A stretch of 55,304 bases of DNA, from contig CAZIGM010000007.1 in NCBI GenBank assembly GCA_964538675.1, forward strand, positions 1 through 55,304, given 5' to 3'. The notes under the pieces are model-generated. The model was not told the DNA's origin. It saw only the letters and a program-made list of their open reading frames with translations, and ran no database searches. Positions 25,652-32,714 of this stretch are shown here, one piece after another. The stretch comes from CAZIGM01 sp964538675. Its GTDB lineage: Bacteria > Bacillota > Bacilli > Tepidibacillales > Tepidibacillaceae. Within the stretch, counting starts at the first letter, position 1. The number at the start of each line of letters is the position of its first letter. Position numbers and translations under genes: made by a program.

Positions 25652-26563
25652 ATGGTATTTTATTTAGATATTATATTATTACTTAATTTAATAATAGATT
25701 ATTTTATTCTATTAGCCTCAAGTAAATTTCTTCATCTTCAATACAAAAAATGGAGACTTGCATTGGGTGCTTGTGTTGGTGCTTGTTATACGCTGATTAT
25801 ATTTATTCCTTTTCTTAAGGATTTTCATCTATTATTAACTAAATTTTTAATCTCTATTGTTATGGTATTAATCTCTTATGGATTTATACATCTTATACAA
25901 TTTATTCAGACAGTAGCTACTTTCTATTTTATCTCTTTTCTAACAGGTGGAGGAGTATTTGCAATTCAATACCTACTAGATATTGAACATGATGTTATCA
26001 ATGGAGTTTACATTAGTAAGTCATCGAATCCATTTATTGTTGTTTTCTTAATAATTATAGCTTTTTTTGGTATATGGTTGTTCTCAAATAAATCATATAA
26101 ATCTATGCATAGAAAAATAAATATAGCCAATAAAATAGTAAATGTTGATATCTATATTAATAATAATATCTATCCATTTATTGGTTTAGTTGATACTGGT
26201 AACAGATTATATGATCCTGTTTCTAGAAAACCTGTGATGATTATTGAGGCTGAAGATACATTATTTATACCAAAATATTTTAAGAATGCATATATTGATG
26301 GTCAATTTCAATTAGATTTATTCGATAAAATAACTGATAAAATTGATAATTATTTAATGTCTAGAATCCATTTGGTTCCTTATAGGAGTATTTCAAGTAA
26401 AATGCAATTTATTTTAGCCATAAGACCTGATAAGGTGGTGATAAAAATCGACAAGGAAAAAGTGCTTAGTCGATCAAGTGTCTTAATTGGCTTAAACTAT
26501 GGACAACTATCAAATGATAAAACATATAATGCAATTGTTCACCCTGAGTTATTTGTGAGTTAA
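25652..26563 (+). CDS. spoIIGA: Sporulation sigma-E factor-processing peptidase SpoIIGA
   Basis: The 303-residue protein has five hydrophobic segments in its first half (about 4-150) and a cytosolic aspartic-protease-like domain with VDTGN (catalytic D181) in the second half. This is the SpoIIGA layout. It sits in the forespore septum and, when signalled by SpoIIR, cleaves the pro-sequence of SigE in the mother cell. It is immediately upstream of sigE, as in all classical spore formers. Confidence 0.93.
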   Translation: MVFYLDIILLLNLIIDYFILLASSKFLHLQYKKWRLALGACVGACYTLIIFIPFLKDFHLLLTKFLISIVMVLISYGFIHLIQFIQTVATFYFISFLTGGGVFAIQYLLDIEHDVINGVYISKSSNPFIVVFLIIIAFFGIWLFSNKSYKSMHRKINIANKIVNVDIYINNNIYPFIGLVDTGNRLYDPVSRKPVMIIEAEDTLFIPKYFKNAYIDGQFQLDLFDKITDKIDNYLMSRIHLVPYRSISSKMQFILAIRPDKVVIKIDKEKVLSRSSVLIGLNYGQLSNDKTYNAIVHPELFVS

Positions 26564-26574
26564 TTTTGTCGAAA
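26564..26574 (+). promoter_or_regulatory. Perfect Spo0A-box sequence at the sigE ribosome binding site
   Basis: TTTTGTCGAAA lies right after the spoIIGA stop and overlaps the AAGGAG site of sigE. It matches the 0A consensus fully. Whether Spo0A binds here, inside the operon, is unknown. If it did, it could block elongation or support an internal start. Confidence 0.45.
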
Positions 26575-26584
26575 GGAGTTTCCT

Positions 26585-27307
26585 ATGTTAGTTAAATTAA
26601 AAATAAGATTAATCATATTAAAGTATCGTATGCTGTTTTTTTTAGGATTAAAAACAGAAGAGATTCATTATATTGGGGGTAGTGAAACACTCCCACCACC
26701 TTTATCAAAAGAAGAAGAAGAATATTTATTGGAAAAGTTACCAAATGGTGACGAAACAATAAAATCAATGCTAATAGAAAGAAATCTTCGTTTAGTAGTT
26801 TATATTGCACGTAAATTTGATAATACTGGTGTTAGTATCGAAGATCTTGTATCAATAGGTTCAATTGGACTTATTAAAGCAGTTAATACCTTTGATATTG
26901 AAAAAAAAATCAAATTAGCTACTTATGCAAGTAGATGTATTGAAAATGAGATATTAATGTTCTTGAGAAGAAATAATAAGATTAAAACCGAAGTTTCTTT
27001 TGATGAACCATTAAATATAGATTGGGATGGAAACGAACTTTTGCTTTCAGATATATTGGGTACAGAGAATGATTTAATTTTTAAAAATTTGGAGAACGAA
27101 ATAGATCGAAAACTGTTAAATAGAGCATTGGAAAAGTTGAATGATCGAGAGAAAGTAATTATGAAACTCAGATTTGGGTTAGATGATGGAATGGAAAAAA
27201 CACAAAAGGATGTTGCTGATTTATTAGGAATATCACAGTCTTACATATCAAGATTGGAAAAAAGAATTATTAGAAGATTAAGAAAAGAAATTGACAAGAT
27301 GGTTTAG
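26585..27307 (+). CDS. sigE: RNA polymerase sigma-E factor, pro-form
   Basis: The 240-residue sigma-70 family protein is nearly collinear with Bacillus pro-SigE. It has a hydrophobic/basic N-terminal pro-sequence of about 27-29 residues ending near HYIGGSE, then PPPLSKEEE, ERNLRLVVYIARKF (region 2), ATYASRCIENEILM, and a C-terminal HTH with GISQSYISRLEKR (region 4). It directs early mother-cell gene expression after SpoIIGA cleavage. AAGGAG precedes the ATG, overlapping a perfect 0A box. Confidence 0.97.
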   Translation: MLVKLKIRLIILKYRMLFFLGLKTEEIHYIGGSETLPPPLSKEEEEYLLEKLPNGDETIKSMLIERNLRLVVYIARKFDNTGVSIEDLVSIGSIGLIKAVNTFDIEKKIKLATYASRCIENEILMFLRRNNKIKTEVSFDEPLNIDWDGNELLLSDILGTENDLIFKNLENEIDRKLLNRALEKLNDREKVIMKLRFGLDDGMEKTQKDVADLLGISQSYISRLEKRIIRRLRKEIDKMV

Positions 27308-27368
27308 AGCATAATTTTTCCCCAAAAGGAGATACTTTACAACAAGTAATCCTTTAGGAGGGATTGTG

Positions 27369-28145
27369 ATGTCCAGAAATAAAGTCGAAATATGTGGCGT
27401 AGATACCTCAAAGCTACCTGTTTTAAAAAATGATGAAATGAGAAAACTGTTTAAAATAATGAATGAGGGGGATCGAACAGCAAGAGAAAAATTAGTAAAT
27501 GGAAATTTAAGACTTGTTTTAAGTGTTATTCAAAGATTTAATAATAGGGGAGAATATGTTGATGATTTATTTCAAGTTGGTTGTATTGGTTTAATGAAAG
27601 CAATTGATAATTTTGATTTAGGTCAAAATGTTAAATTTTCAACTTATGCAGTACCCATGATAATCGGTGAAATAAGAAGATATTTACGGGATAACAATCC
27701 AATTCGGGTTTCTCGTTCACTTAGAGATATTGCTTATAAGGCATTACAAGTTAGAGATACGCTTACTTATCAGAAATCTCGTGAACCTTCGGTTAAAGAG
27801 ATTTCTGAGGAATTAAATGTATCAAGAGAAGAGATAGTTTTTGCTTTAGATGCTATTCAAGATCCTGTTTCATTATTCGAACCTATTTATCATGATGGAG
27901 GGGATCCAATCTATGTAATGGATCAAATAAGTGATGAAAAAAACAAAGATGTTAATTGGGTTGAAGAAATAGCTTTAAAACAGGTAATAAATCAATTAAA
28001 TAATCGAGAAAAATTAATCTTGTCAAAAAGATTTTATGAAGGAAAAACACAAATGGAGGTTGCTGAAGAAATAGGAATTTCACAAGCTCAAGTTTCTAGA
28101 CTTGAGAAAGCAGCTATTCATCAAATGAGGAAACATTTTAAGTAA
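27369..28145 (+). CDS. sigG: RNA polymerase sigma-G factor
   Basis: The 258-residue protein opens with MSRNKVEICGVDTSKLPVL, the hallmark SigG N-terminus. It continues with NGNLRLVLSVIQRF, FSTYAVPMIIGEIRRYL, and the region 4 helix GISQAQVSRLEKAA. SigG drives late forespore transcription. I chose ATG 27369 over the adjacent GTG because it gives the exact family N-terminus and 6-nt spacing from AGGAGGG. The 61-nt gap after sigE may hold a forespore promoter (GCATAA at 27309 and GATACTTT at 27331, 16 bp apart), but this match is weak. Confidence 0.97.
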   Translation: MSRNKVEICGVDTSKLPVLKNDEMRKLFKIMNEGDRTAREKLVNGNLRLVLSVIQRFNNRGEYVDDLFQVGCIGLMKAIDNFDLGQNVKFSTYAVPMIIGEIRRYLRDNNPIRVSRSLRDIAYKALQVRDTLTYQKSREPSVKEISEELNVSREEIVFALDAIQDPVSLFEPIYHDGGDPIYVMDQISDEKNKDVNWVEEIALKQVINQLNNREKLILSKRFYEGKTQMEVAEEIGISQAQVSRLEKAAIHQMRKHFK

Positions 28146-28189
28146 GAAAATTTAATATAGCAAAGAATATTTAAATTATTTTTTTAATG

Positions 28190-28236
28190 ACCCTCATTAG
28201 TATAGTAAATATACCGTGGGGGTTAATATATTTTTA
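28190..28236 (+). terminator. Hairpin after sigG, probable terminator
   Basis: ACCCTCAT and GTGGGGGT-type arms enclose an inner GTATA/TATAC stem with a GTAAA loop, with one internal loop and one wobble. The 3' T-run is imperfect (TATATTTTT). On the reverse strand the same hairpin is followed by a T-rich stretch, so it may work in either direction. Confidence 0.5.
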
Positions 28237-28313
28237 GTAAATTTTATTTGTACATTTTCAGGGCTTCTATCATATATATATTAAGAACGAAGTATAAGAG
28301 TGGGTGGATTAGT

Positions 28314-28613
28314 ATGGTGAAGATATCTGAATTTCAAACAAAAGATGTAATTAATATATTTGATGGTAAAAAGCTAGGAACCGTTCATGATTTAGAAATT
28401 GATTTAAGGCAGGGCAAAGTTGAAGCTTTAGTTGTTCCTGCACAGAGTAAATTCCTAGGAATATTTGGTAATGGAACAGAGTACGTAATTCCTTGGACAA
28501 ATATAATTAAAATAGGGCTAGATGTAATTCTAGTGAAGTTAGAAGATCGATCATATAGAGCTATTGATTCAACAGAGGAATATGATTCATTTAGAAATAT
28601 AGTTGATAATTAA
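28314..28613 (+). CDS. ylmC: YlmC/YmxH-family PRC-barrel sporulation protein
   Basis: The roughly 99-residue protein starts MVKISEFQTKDVINI and has the PRC-barrel pattern GKKLGTVHDLEIDL, VPAQSKFLGIFG and the WTNIIKIGLDVILVK ending typical of the YlmC/YmxH family. These proteins are found only in spore formers and their exact role is unknown. I trimmed 22 upstream residues because ATG 28314 gives the family N-terminus and follows GGGTGG. It lies between sigG and pgeF as in Bacillus. Confidence 0.88.
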   Translation: MVKISEFQTKDVINIFDGKKLGTVHDLEIDLRQGKVEALVVPAQSKFLGIFGNGTEYVIPWTNIIKIGLDVILVKLEDRSYRAIDSTEEYDSFRNIVDN

Positions 28614-28792
28614 TAAAGTATTAATCAAAATCAGTAGTAGAGTGACTTAATTATTATATAAAATCAATCTTTATTTAGATGAAATTATCTCATTTGAATA
28701 AAGATTGTTTTATAATTAATTACTTCATGCAAAGAGACTAGAGATTTACATTAAATATTGTTGTGATATTATGTTATATGGATGTGATGATT

Positions 28793-29623
28793 ATGGAGAC
28801 ATTGATTTTAGTGGACAAACAAATAACATATTTTACCATACCGTCTTGGACGAAAATAAATTCAAATTTATGCGTTGGATTTTCCACTAGAAATGGTGGA
28901 TATAGTAGAAATGAATTCAGCTCAATGAATTTAGCATTACACGTTGATGATGTAAGTCAAGATGTGATAGCGAATAGAAAACTTTTATCATCAGCATTAA
29001 ACTTTACATTTAATGCATGGACTTGTGCTGAGCAGGTACATTATAATAATATAAAGGTAGTATCCGAAAGTGAACGGGGAAGAGGTCGTTTAGATCAAGG
29101 TAATGCTATTCCTTGTACTGATGGGTTGGTTACAAACGTCTCAAATATATTGTTAACATCTTTTTATGCCGATTGTGTTCCATTATATTTTTTTGATCCT
29201 ATTAAAAAGGTAGTTGGGTTAGCGCATGCAGGTTGGAAAGGAACAATGCTAAAAATAGGTGAAAAGATGATTGATAAAATGCTTACAGTATATAATTCAA
29301 ACATCAATGATATCAGAGTTGTTATAGGTCCATCTATTGGAATATGCTGTTATGAAGTGGACAATAATGTAGTTGAACCATTATTATCCTCAATAGGATC
29401 AGTACCCAAAGAAGTAGTTAAAGATAATGGGGACGGACATTATAATATAAATTTAAAAAAGATTAATGCCATAATTATAGAAAAGGCAGGAATTCAAAGT
29501 AAAAACATCGAAGTTTCTTCTTTATGTACAAGTTGTAATATTGACTTATTTTATTCTCATCGAAAGGAAAAAGGTAAAACAGGAAGAATGGCTTCTTGGA
29601 TAGGCTTTAGGGAGGTAGAATAA
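28793..29623 (+). CDS. pgeF: Peptidoglycan editing factor PgeF (YlmD)
   Basis: The roughly 276-residue protein belongs to the multicopper polyphenol oxidase-like family DUF152. It has GFSTRNGGYS, SFYADCVPLYFFD with the metal-binding cysteine, LAHAGWKGT with the histidine, and the C-terminal LFYSHRKEKGKTGRMAS. In bacteria PgeF removes misincorporated L-Ser from UDP-MurNAc peptides, and some members are purine nucleoside-cleaving enzymes. The start is uncertain: GTG 28763, ATG 28778, ATG 28787 and ATG 28793 are all in frame and none has a strong ribosome binding site. It overlaps no neighbour; ylmE starts 4 nt after its stop. Confidence 0.9.
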   Translation: METLILVDKQITYFTIPSWTKINSNLCVGFSTRNGGYSRNEFSSMNLALHVDDVSQDVIANRKLLSSALNFTFNAWTCAEQVHYNNIKVVSESERGRGRLDQGNAIPCTDGLVTNVSNILLTSFYADCVPLYFFDPIKKVVGLAHAGWKGTMLKIGEKMIDKMLTVYNSNINDIRVVIGPSIGICCYEVDNNVVEPLLSSIGSVPKEVVKDNGDGHYNINLKKINAIIIEKAGIQSKNIEVSSLCTSCNIDLFYSHRKEKGKTGRMASWIGFREVE

Positions 29624-29627
29624 TTTA

Positions 29628-30311
29628 GTGACTTTAGAAGAAAATTATGAAATGGTAAAAATAAGGATTAATGAGGCTTGTTCAAAATGTAATAGAGATC
29701 CAAGGGATATAAAAATTGTTGCGGTGACAAAATATGTTGATTCAAAACTTACTAAGGAAATCTTAGATATTGGACTTGAACATATAGGCGAAAACAGAGT
29801 TCAAAATGCACTTGAAAAATATCAAAAATTACACGGAGAAGGTATATGGCATTTGATTGGTCAATTACAATCAAAAAAAGTAAATAAAGTAATTGGCAAA
29901 TTTAATTATATTCATTCTCTTGATCGATTATCTTTAGCTGAGCAAATAGATAAAAGAGCTAAACAAGAGAACTATATTGTGAATTGTTTTATTCAAGTTA
30001 ATATATCTGGTGAAGAAACTAAGGCTGGAGTTGAGCCAAGCGATTTAATTGACTTTATTAATAAGTTATATGTATATAAGAATATACATATAGTTGGGTT
30101 AATGACTATGGCTCCATTTGAAAAAGATAAAGAGTTAACTAGACCAATTTTTCGAAAATTAAGAGAGTTAAAAGATCAAATAAATGAGTTAGGACTCATC
30201 GAATATCCTATGAAAGAATTATCAATGGGTATGTCTAATGATTTTGATATAGCAATAGAAGAGGGAGCTACTTTTATTCGTATTGGTTCTATTTTATTTA
30301 ATAAAAATTAA
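29628..30311 (+). CDS. ylmE: PLP homeostasis protein YggS/YlmE (PLPBP)
   Basis: The 227-residue protein is a single-domain alanine-racemase-fold PLP-binding protein. It has KIVAVTKYVDS, where the lysine binds PLP, then HLIGQLQSKKVNKV, VNISGEETKAGV, GLMTMAP and LSMGMSNDFDIAIEEGATFIR, all diagnostic of YggS/PLPBP. It maintains cellular PLP balance. Translation starts at GTG 29628 with GGAGGT 11 nt upstream. The gene is part of the tight pgeF-ylmE-sepF-ylmG-ylmH string. Confidence 0.94.
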   Translation: MTLEENYEMVKIRINEACSKCNRDPRDIKIVAVTKYVDSKLTKEILDIGLEHIGENRVQNALEKYQKLHGEGIWHLIGQLQSKKVNKVIGKFNYIHSLDRLSLAEQIDKRAKQENYIVNCFIQVNISGEETKAGVEPSDLIDFINKLYVYKNIHIVGLMTMAPFEKDKELTRPIFRKLRELKDQINELGLIEYPMKELSMGMSNDFDIAIEEGATFIRIGSILFNKN

Positions 30312-30347
30312 TAGATATTATGTGTGTTTATAAAGGAGGTATAAATC

Positions 30348-30740
30348 ATGATGGGAAAAATAATGGAGTTTTTTGGACTTGAAGAAGATAACCTAATAGA
30401 AGAAACTGATGAAGAAATAATATCAAACAAAAGGAGAAAAAATCAAAATAATAAAATAGTTAGTGTACATAGTCAAAAAAATGTTAAGGTTATTTTACAT
30501 GAACCCCATTCGTATGAGGAAGCACAAGCATTAGCTGATCATTTATGTTCCCGTCGACCTGTTATTGTGAGTCTTCAATACCTTGATTCAAATCAAGCTA
30601 GAAGAGTTGTTGATTTTCTTAGCGGTTGTGTTTATGCTCTTAAAGGAAATATAAAAAAAATAGGGGATAGTATATTTTTATGTACACCTGATAATGTAGA
30701 TATTCTAGGAGATATAACAGAAATAATAGAGATAGACTAA
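30348..30740 (+). CDS. sepF: Cell division protein SepF
   Basis: The 130-residue protein begins with a short amphipathic helix (MMGKIMEFFGL) that binds membrane. It then has an Asp/Glu- and Lys-rich linker and the SepF core (about 45-130) with NRxVVDFLSG-like ARRVVDFLSGCVYAL. SepF polymerises into rings that bundle FtsZ and anchor it through the FtsZ C-terminal peptide. A strong AAAGGAGGT site precedes the ATG. Confidence 0.94.
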   Translation: MMGKIMEFFGLEEDNLIEETDEEIISNKRRKNQNNKIVSVHSQKNVKVILHEPHSYEEAQALADHLCSRRPVIVSLQYLDSNQARRVVDFLSGCVYALKGNIKKIGDSIFLCTPDNVDILGDITEIIEID

Positions 30741-30760
30741 AAAAAATAGAGGGTGATAGA

Positions 30761-31030
30761 GTGATTGCAACGTATTTATTTTATGTGGTAAGGGTAGTAT
30801 TTGAGATTTATTCTTGGCTTATTATAGCTTATATATTAATGTCATGGTTACCTCAGATGAAGGAAAGTCAAATAGGGGAATTACTAGGGAAAGTAGTGGA
30901 ACCATACTTAAGTCCATTTAGAAAATACATTCCACCTATTGGTATGATAGATATTTCTCCTATCGTAGCATTATTTGCGTTATATTTTATTGAGTATGGA
31001 GTTTATGCTGTAATAGGTTTCTTTAGCTGA
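30761..31030 (+). CDS. ylmG: YggT/YlmG family membrane protein
   Basis: The 89-residue protein has two transmembrane segments (about 5-27 and 65-87) flanking the conserved WLPQ...PYLSPFRKYIPPIGMIDISPIVA loop of the YggT family. Its function is unclear. It is linked to division and osmotic behaviour by genomic context. GTG start after GAGGGTGATAGA. The stop shares one base with the ylmH start (TGATG). Confidence 0.9.
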   Translation: MIATYLFYVVRVVFEIYSWLIIAYILMSWLPQMKESQIGELLGKVVEPYLSPFRKYIPPIGMIDISPIVALFALYFIEYGVYAVIGFFS

Positions 31031-31812
31031 TGGCAAATGAAGATTTATTAAACCATTATAAATATGAGGAACGCTCGTTTGCTGAACGTGTATTAGAGTG
31101 GTCTGAACGCGTATCTAATACACACACTCAATATATAACTGATTTTGTTGACCCAAGACATTTAGAAATTATTAATAACATCGTTAATTCATATAATGAC
31201 TTGGCGATGTTTTTTGATGGAGGTTACCAAAATGCTGAAAGAGTAAGAGTATTAATTCTTGACGATTACTTATTATCAGATTATCATGATGTAGGTATAA
31301 CAATATTTGAAATTAATTCAATTGATAAATATAATATTATTCACCACAAGGATGTCTTAGGGGCATTATTAAATCTTGGTATTAAGAGGGAAAAATTCGG
31401 TGACATCCTATTATCAAGTAGCAAGCAACAATTCATAGTTGCTAAAGAGATCGCCGATTATATACAGATGGAGATGAAAGCAATTGGTAAATCGAAGATA
31501 TCACTAAAGGAGATAGAGCGAGATTTATTATGTAATGTAGCCGAACAATATCAGGTAATAGTTTTTACTGTATCTTCCTTAAGGGTAGATTCTGTAATAA
31601 GTTCCATATATAATATTTCTAGGACTAAAGCAACAGAAATGATTAACAAAAATTTACTTAAGGTAAATTGGAGAATAATAGATCGAGTAGATAAAAGATT
31701 AAACGAGGGAGATATTATTTCATTAAGAGGATATGGTAGAAATGTATTTATAGAAAATCAGGGTATTACAAAAAAAGGACGATATAGAGTAAAAATAAGA
31801 AAAATTATATAA
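31030..31812 (+). CDS. ylmH: S4-domain RNA-binding protein YlmH
   Basis: The 260-residue protein matches YlmH. It has an N-terminal region with FAERVLEWSERV and TDFVDPRHLEI, a middle domain with LGALLNLGIKREKFGDIL, and a C-terminal S4 domain (about 180-245; VISSIYNISRTKATEMI and LNEGDIISLRGYGR). S4 domains bind RNA, and YlmH-type proteins have been connected with ribosome-associated quality control. It is coupled to ylmG by an overlapping start and stop. Confidence 0.92.
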   Translation: MANEDLLNHYKYEERSFAERVLEWSERVSNTHTQYITDFVDPRHLEIINNIVNSYNDLAMFFDGGYQNAERVRVLILDDYLLSDYHDVGITIFEINSIDKYNIIHHKDVLGALLNLGIKREKFGDILLSSSKQQFIVAKEIADYIQMEMKAIGKSKISLKEIERDLLCNVAEQYQVIVFTVSSLRVDSVISSIYNISRTKATEMINKNLLKVNWRIIDRVDKRLNEGDIISLRGYGRNVFIENQGITKKGRYRVKIRKII

Positions 31813-31835
31813 TATTAAAAGGACTTTTGTGGTAA

Positions 31836-31845
31836 TTTGTCGAAA
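31836..31845 (+). promoter_or_regulatory. Perfect Spo0A-box sequence upstream of divIVA
   Basis: TTTGTCGAAA lies in the 77-nt gap between ylmH and divIVA, 45 nt before the divIVA start. It matches the 0A core and flanks fully. Direct control of divIVA by Spo0A would link polar septum placement to sporulation onset, but binding is unproven. Confidence 0.45.
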
Positions 31846-31889
31846 TTTCATTAATATAAAAATAATTAATACAAAATTAGGGGGTGTTC

Positions 31890-32366
31890 ATGGTGCCATT
31901 GACACCATTAGATATTCATAATAAGGAATTTAGCAAAGGCTTTAGAGGGTATGATGAAGATGAGGTAAATGAGTTTCTGGATAGAATTATTAAAGATTAT
32001 GAAGCAATAATTCGTCAAAACAAAGAATTAGAAGAAAAAAATGAACAATTAAATGAAAGATTGAGTCATTTTACTCATATTGAAGAAAGTATTAATAAAT
32101 CAATAATTGTTGCTCAGGATGCAGCTGAAGAATTAAGAACGAACACAAAAAAAGAGTATCAATTAGTTATTAAAGAAGCTGAAAAAAATGCTGATCGTAT
32201 TATAAATGATGCGCTCTTAAAGCAAAAGTCTATATATTATGAAATTGAAGATATGAAAAAGAATGCTTCAGTATTTCGCACACGATTTCGTTCGTTACTT
32301 CAAGCTGAAATGGAGATTTTAGATAATCATAATTGGGTAGAAATTGAGACTGAGGACGACGAATAA
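31890..32366 (+). CDS. divIVA: Cell-division initiation and polar-targeting protein DivIVA
   Basis: The roughly 158-residue protein starts (M)VPLTPLDIHNKEF, with FRGYDEDEVNEFLD at about 18-31. This is the conserved N-terminal membrane-binding dimer of DivIVA, followed by long coiled coils (about 35-65 and 80-140). DivIVA marks negative curvature at septa and poles and recruits Min and, in sporulation, chromosome-anchoring proteins. ATG 31890 and GTG 31893 are both possible. GTG would give exactly the Bacillus-like MPLTP start with better spacing from AGGGGG. The gene ends just before the ileS promoter. Confidence 0.94.
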   Translation: MVPLTPLDIHNKEFSKGFRGYDEDEVNEFLDRIIKDYEAIIRQNKELEEKNEQLNERLSHFTHIEESINKSIIVAQDAAEELRTNTKKEYQLVIKEAEKNADRIINDALLKQKSIYYEIEDMKKNASVFRTRFRSLLQAEMEILDNHNWVEIETEDDE

Positions 32367-32368
32367 AG

Positions 32369-32397
32369 TTGACTTTCAGATAATAATTGGTTATACT
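32369..32397 (+). promoter_or_regulatory. SigA-type promoter of the ileS T-box transcript
   Basis: TTGACT (32369-32374) and TATACT (32392-32397) are separated by 17 bp. The start point should be near 32404, at the 5' end of the T-box leader. The -35 lies 3 nt after the divIVA stop. Confidence 0.75.
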
Positions 32398-32403
32398 TCA
32401 ATA

Positions 32404-32690
32404 TTAAAAAGGCACGACTAAGATTGGGATAAGTTTATTATGTTAATATTTATAGCGAATTAGGGATGGTGAAAGCCTAATAATATTATTTAGTAAATAT
32501 CACCCATGAGTTTCTTTTCTGAACCTAATAACAAATAATAAACCGTGAATTTATTTGTTATATATGTAGGAAAAGTCGGTTGATACCGTTATCTTATTAA
32601 TAAGTGGCTATAATTTAGCTATTAGGGTGGTACCGCGGGTTATCCTTCTCGTCCCTTGTGGATTGAGGGGATTTTTTATTTTTTAGATAT
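32404..32690 (+). promoter_or_regulatory. T-box riboswitch (tRNA-Ile) upstream of ileS
   Basis: The leader has the T-box core AGGGTGGTACCGCG (32624-32637), Stem I sequences GGATAAGT and GATGGTGAAAGCC, and a downstream terminator hairpin. The codon ATC at 32499-32501, just before ACCC on the 3' side of Stem I, is the likely specifier and reads isoleucine, matching the downstream gene. Uncharged tRNA-Ile would stabilise the antiterminator and allow ileS transcription. Confidence 0.92.
32648..32684 (+). terminator. T-box-controlled terminator of ileS
   Basis: TCCCTT and GAGGGGA arms flank a short loop, followed by ATTTTTTATTTTTT. It competes with the antiterminator that includes the T-box sequence. 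Confidence 0.8.
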
Positions 32691-32714
32691 TTATTTTAGA
32701 AGGAGTGAAAATAG

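Noticed and set aside
32408..32431. CACGACTAAG in the ileS leader as another copy of the hairpin module
   Set aside because: Similarity stops after nine bases, and the following GGATAAGT is an ordinary T-box Stem I element.
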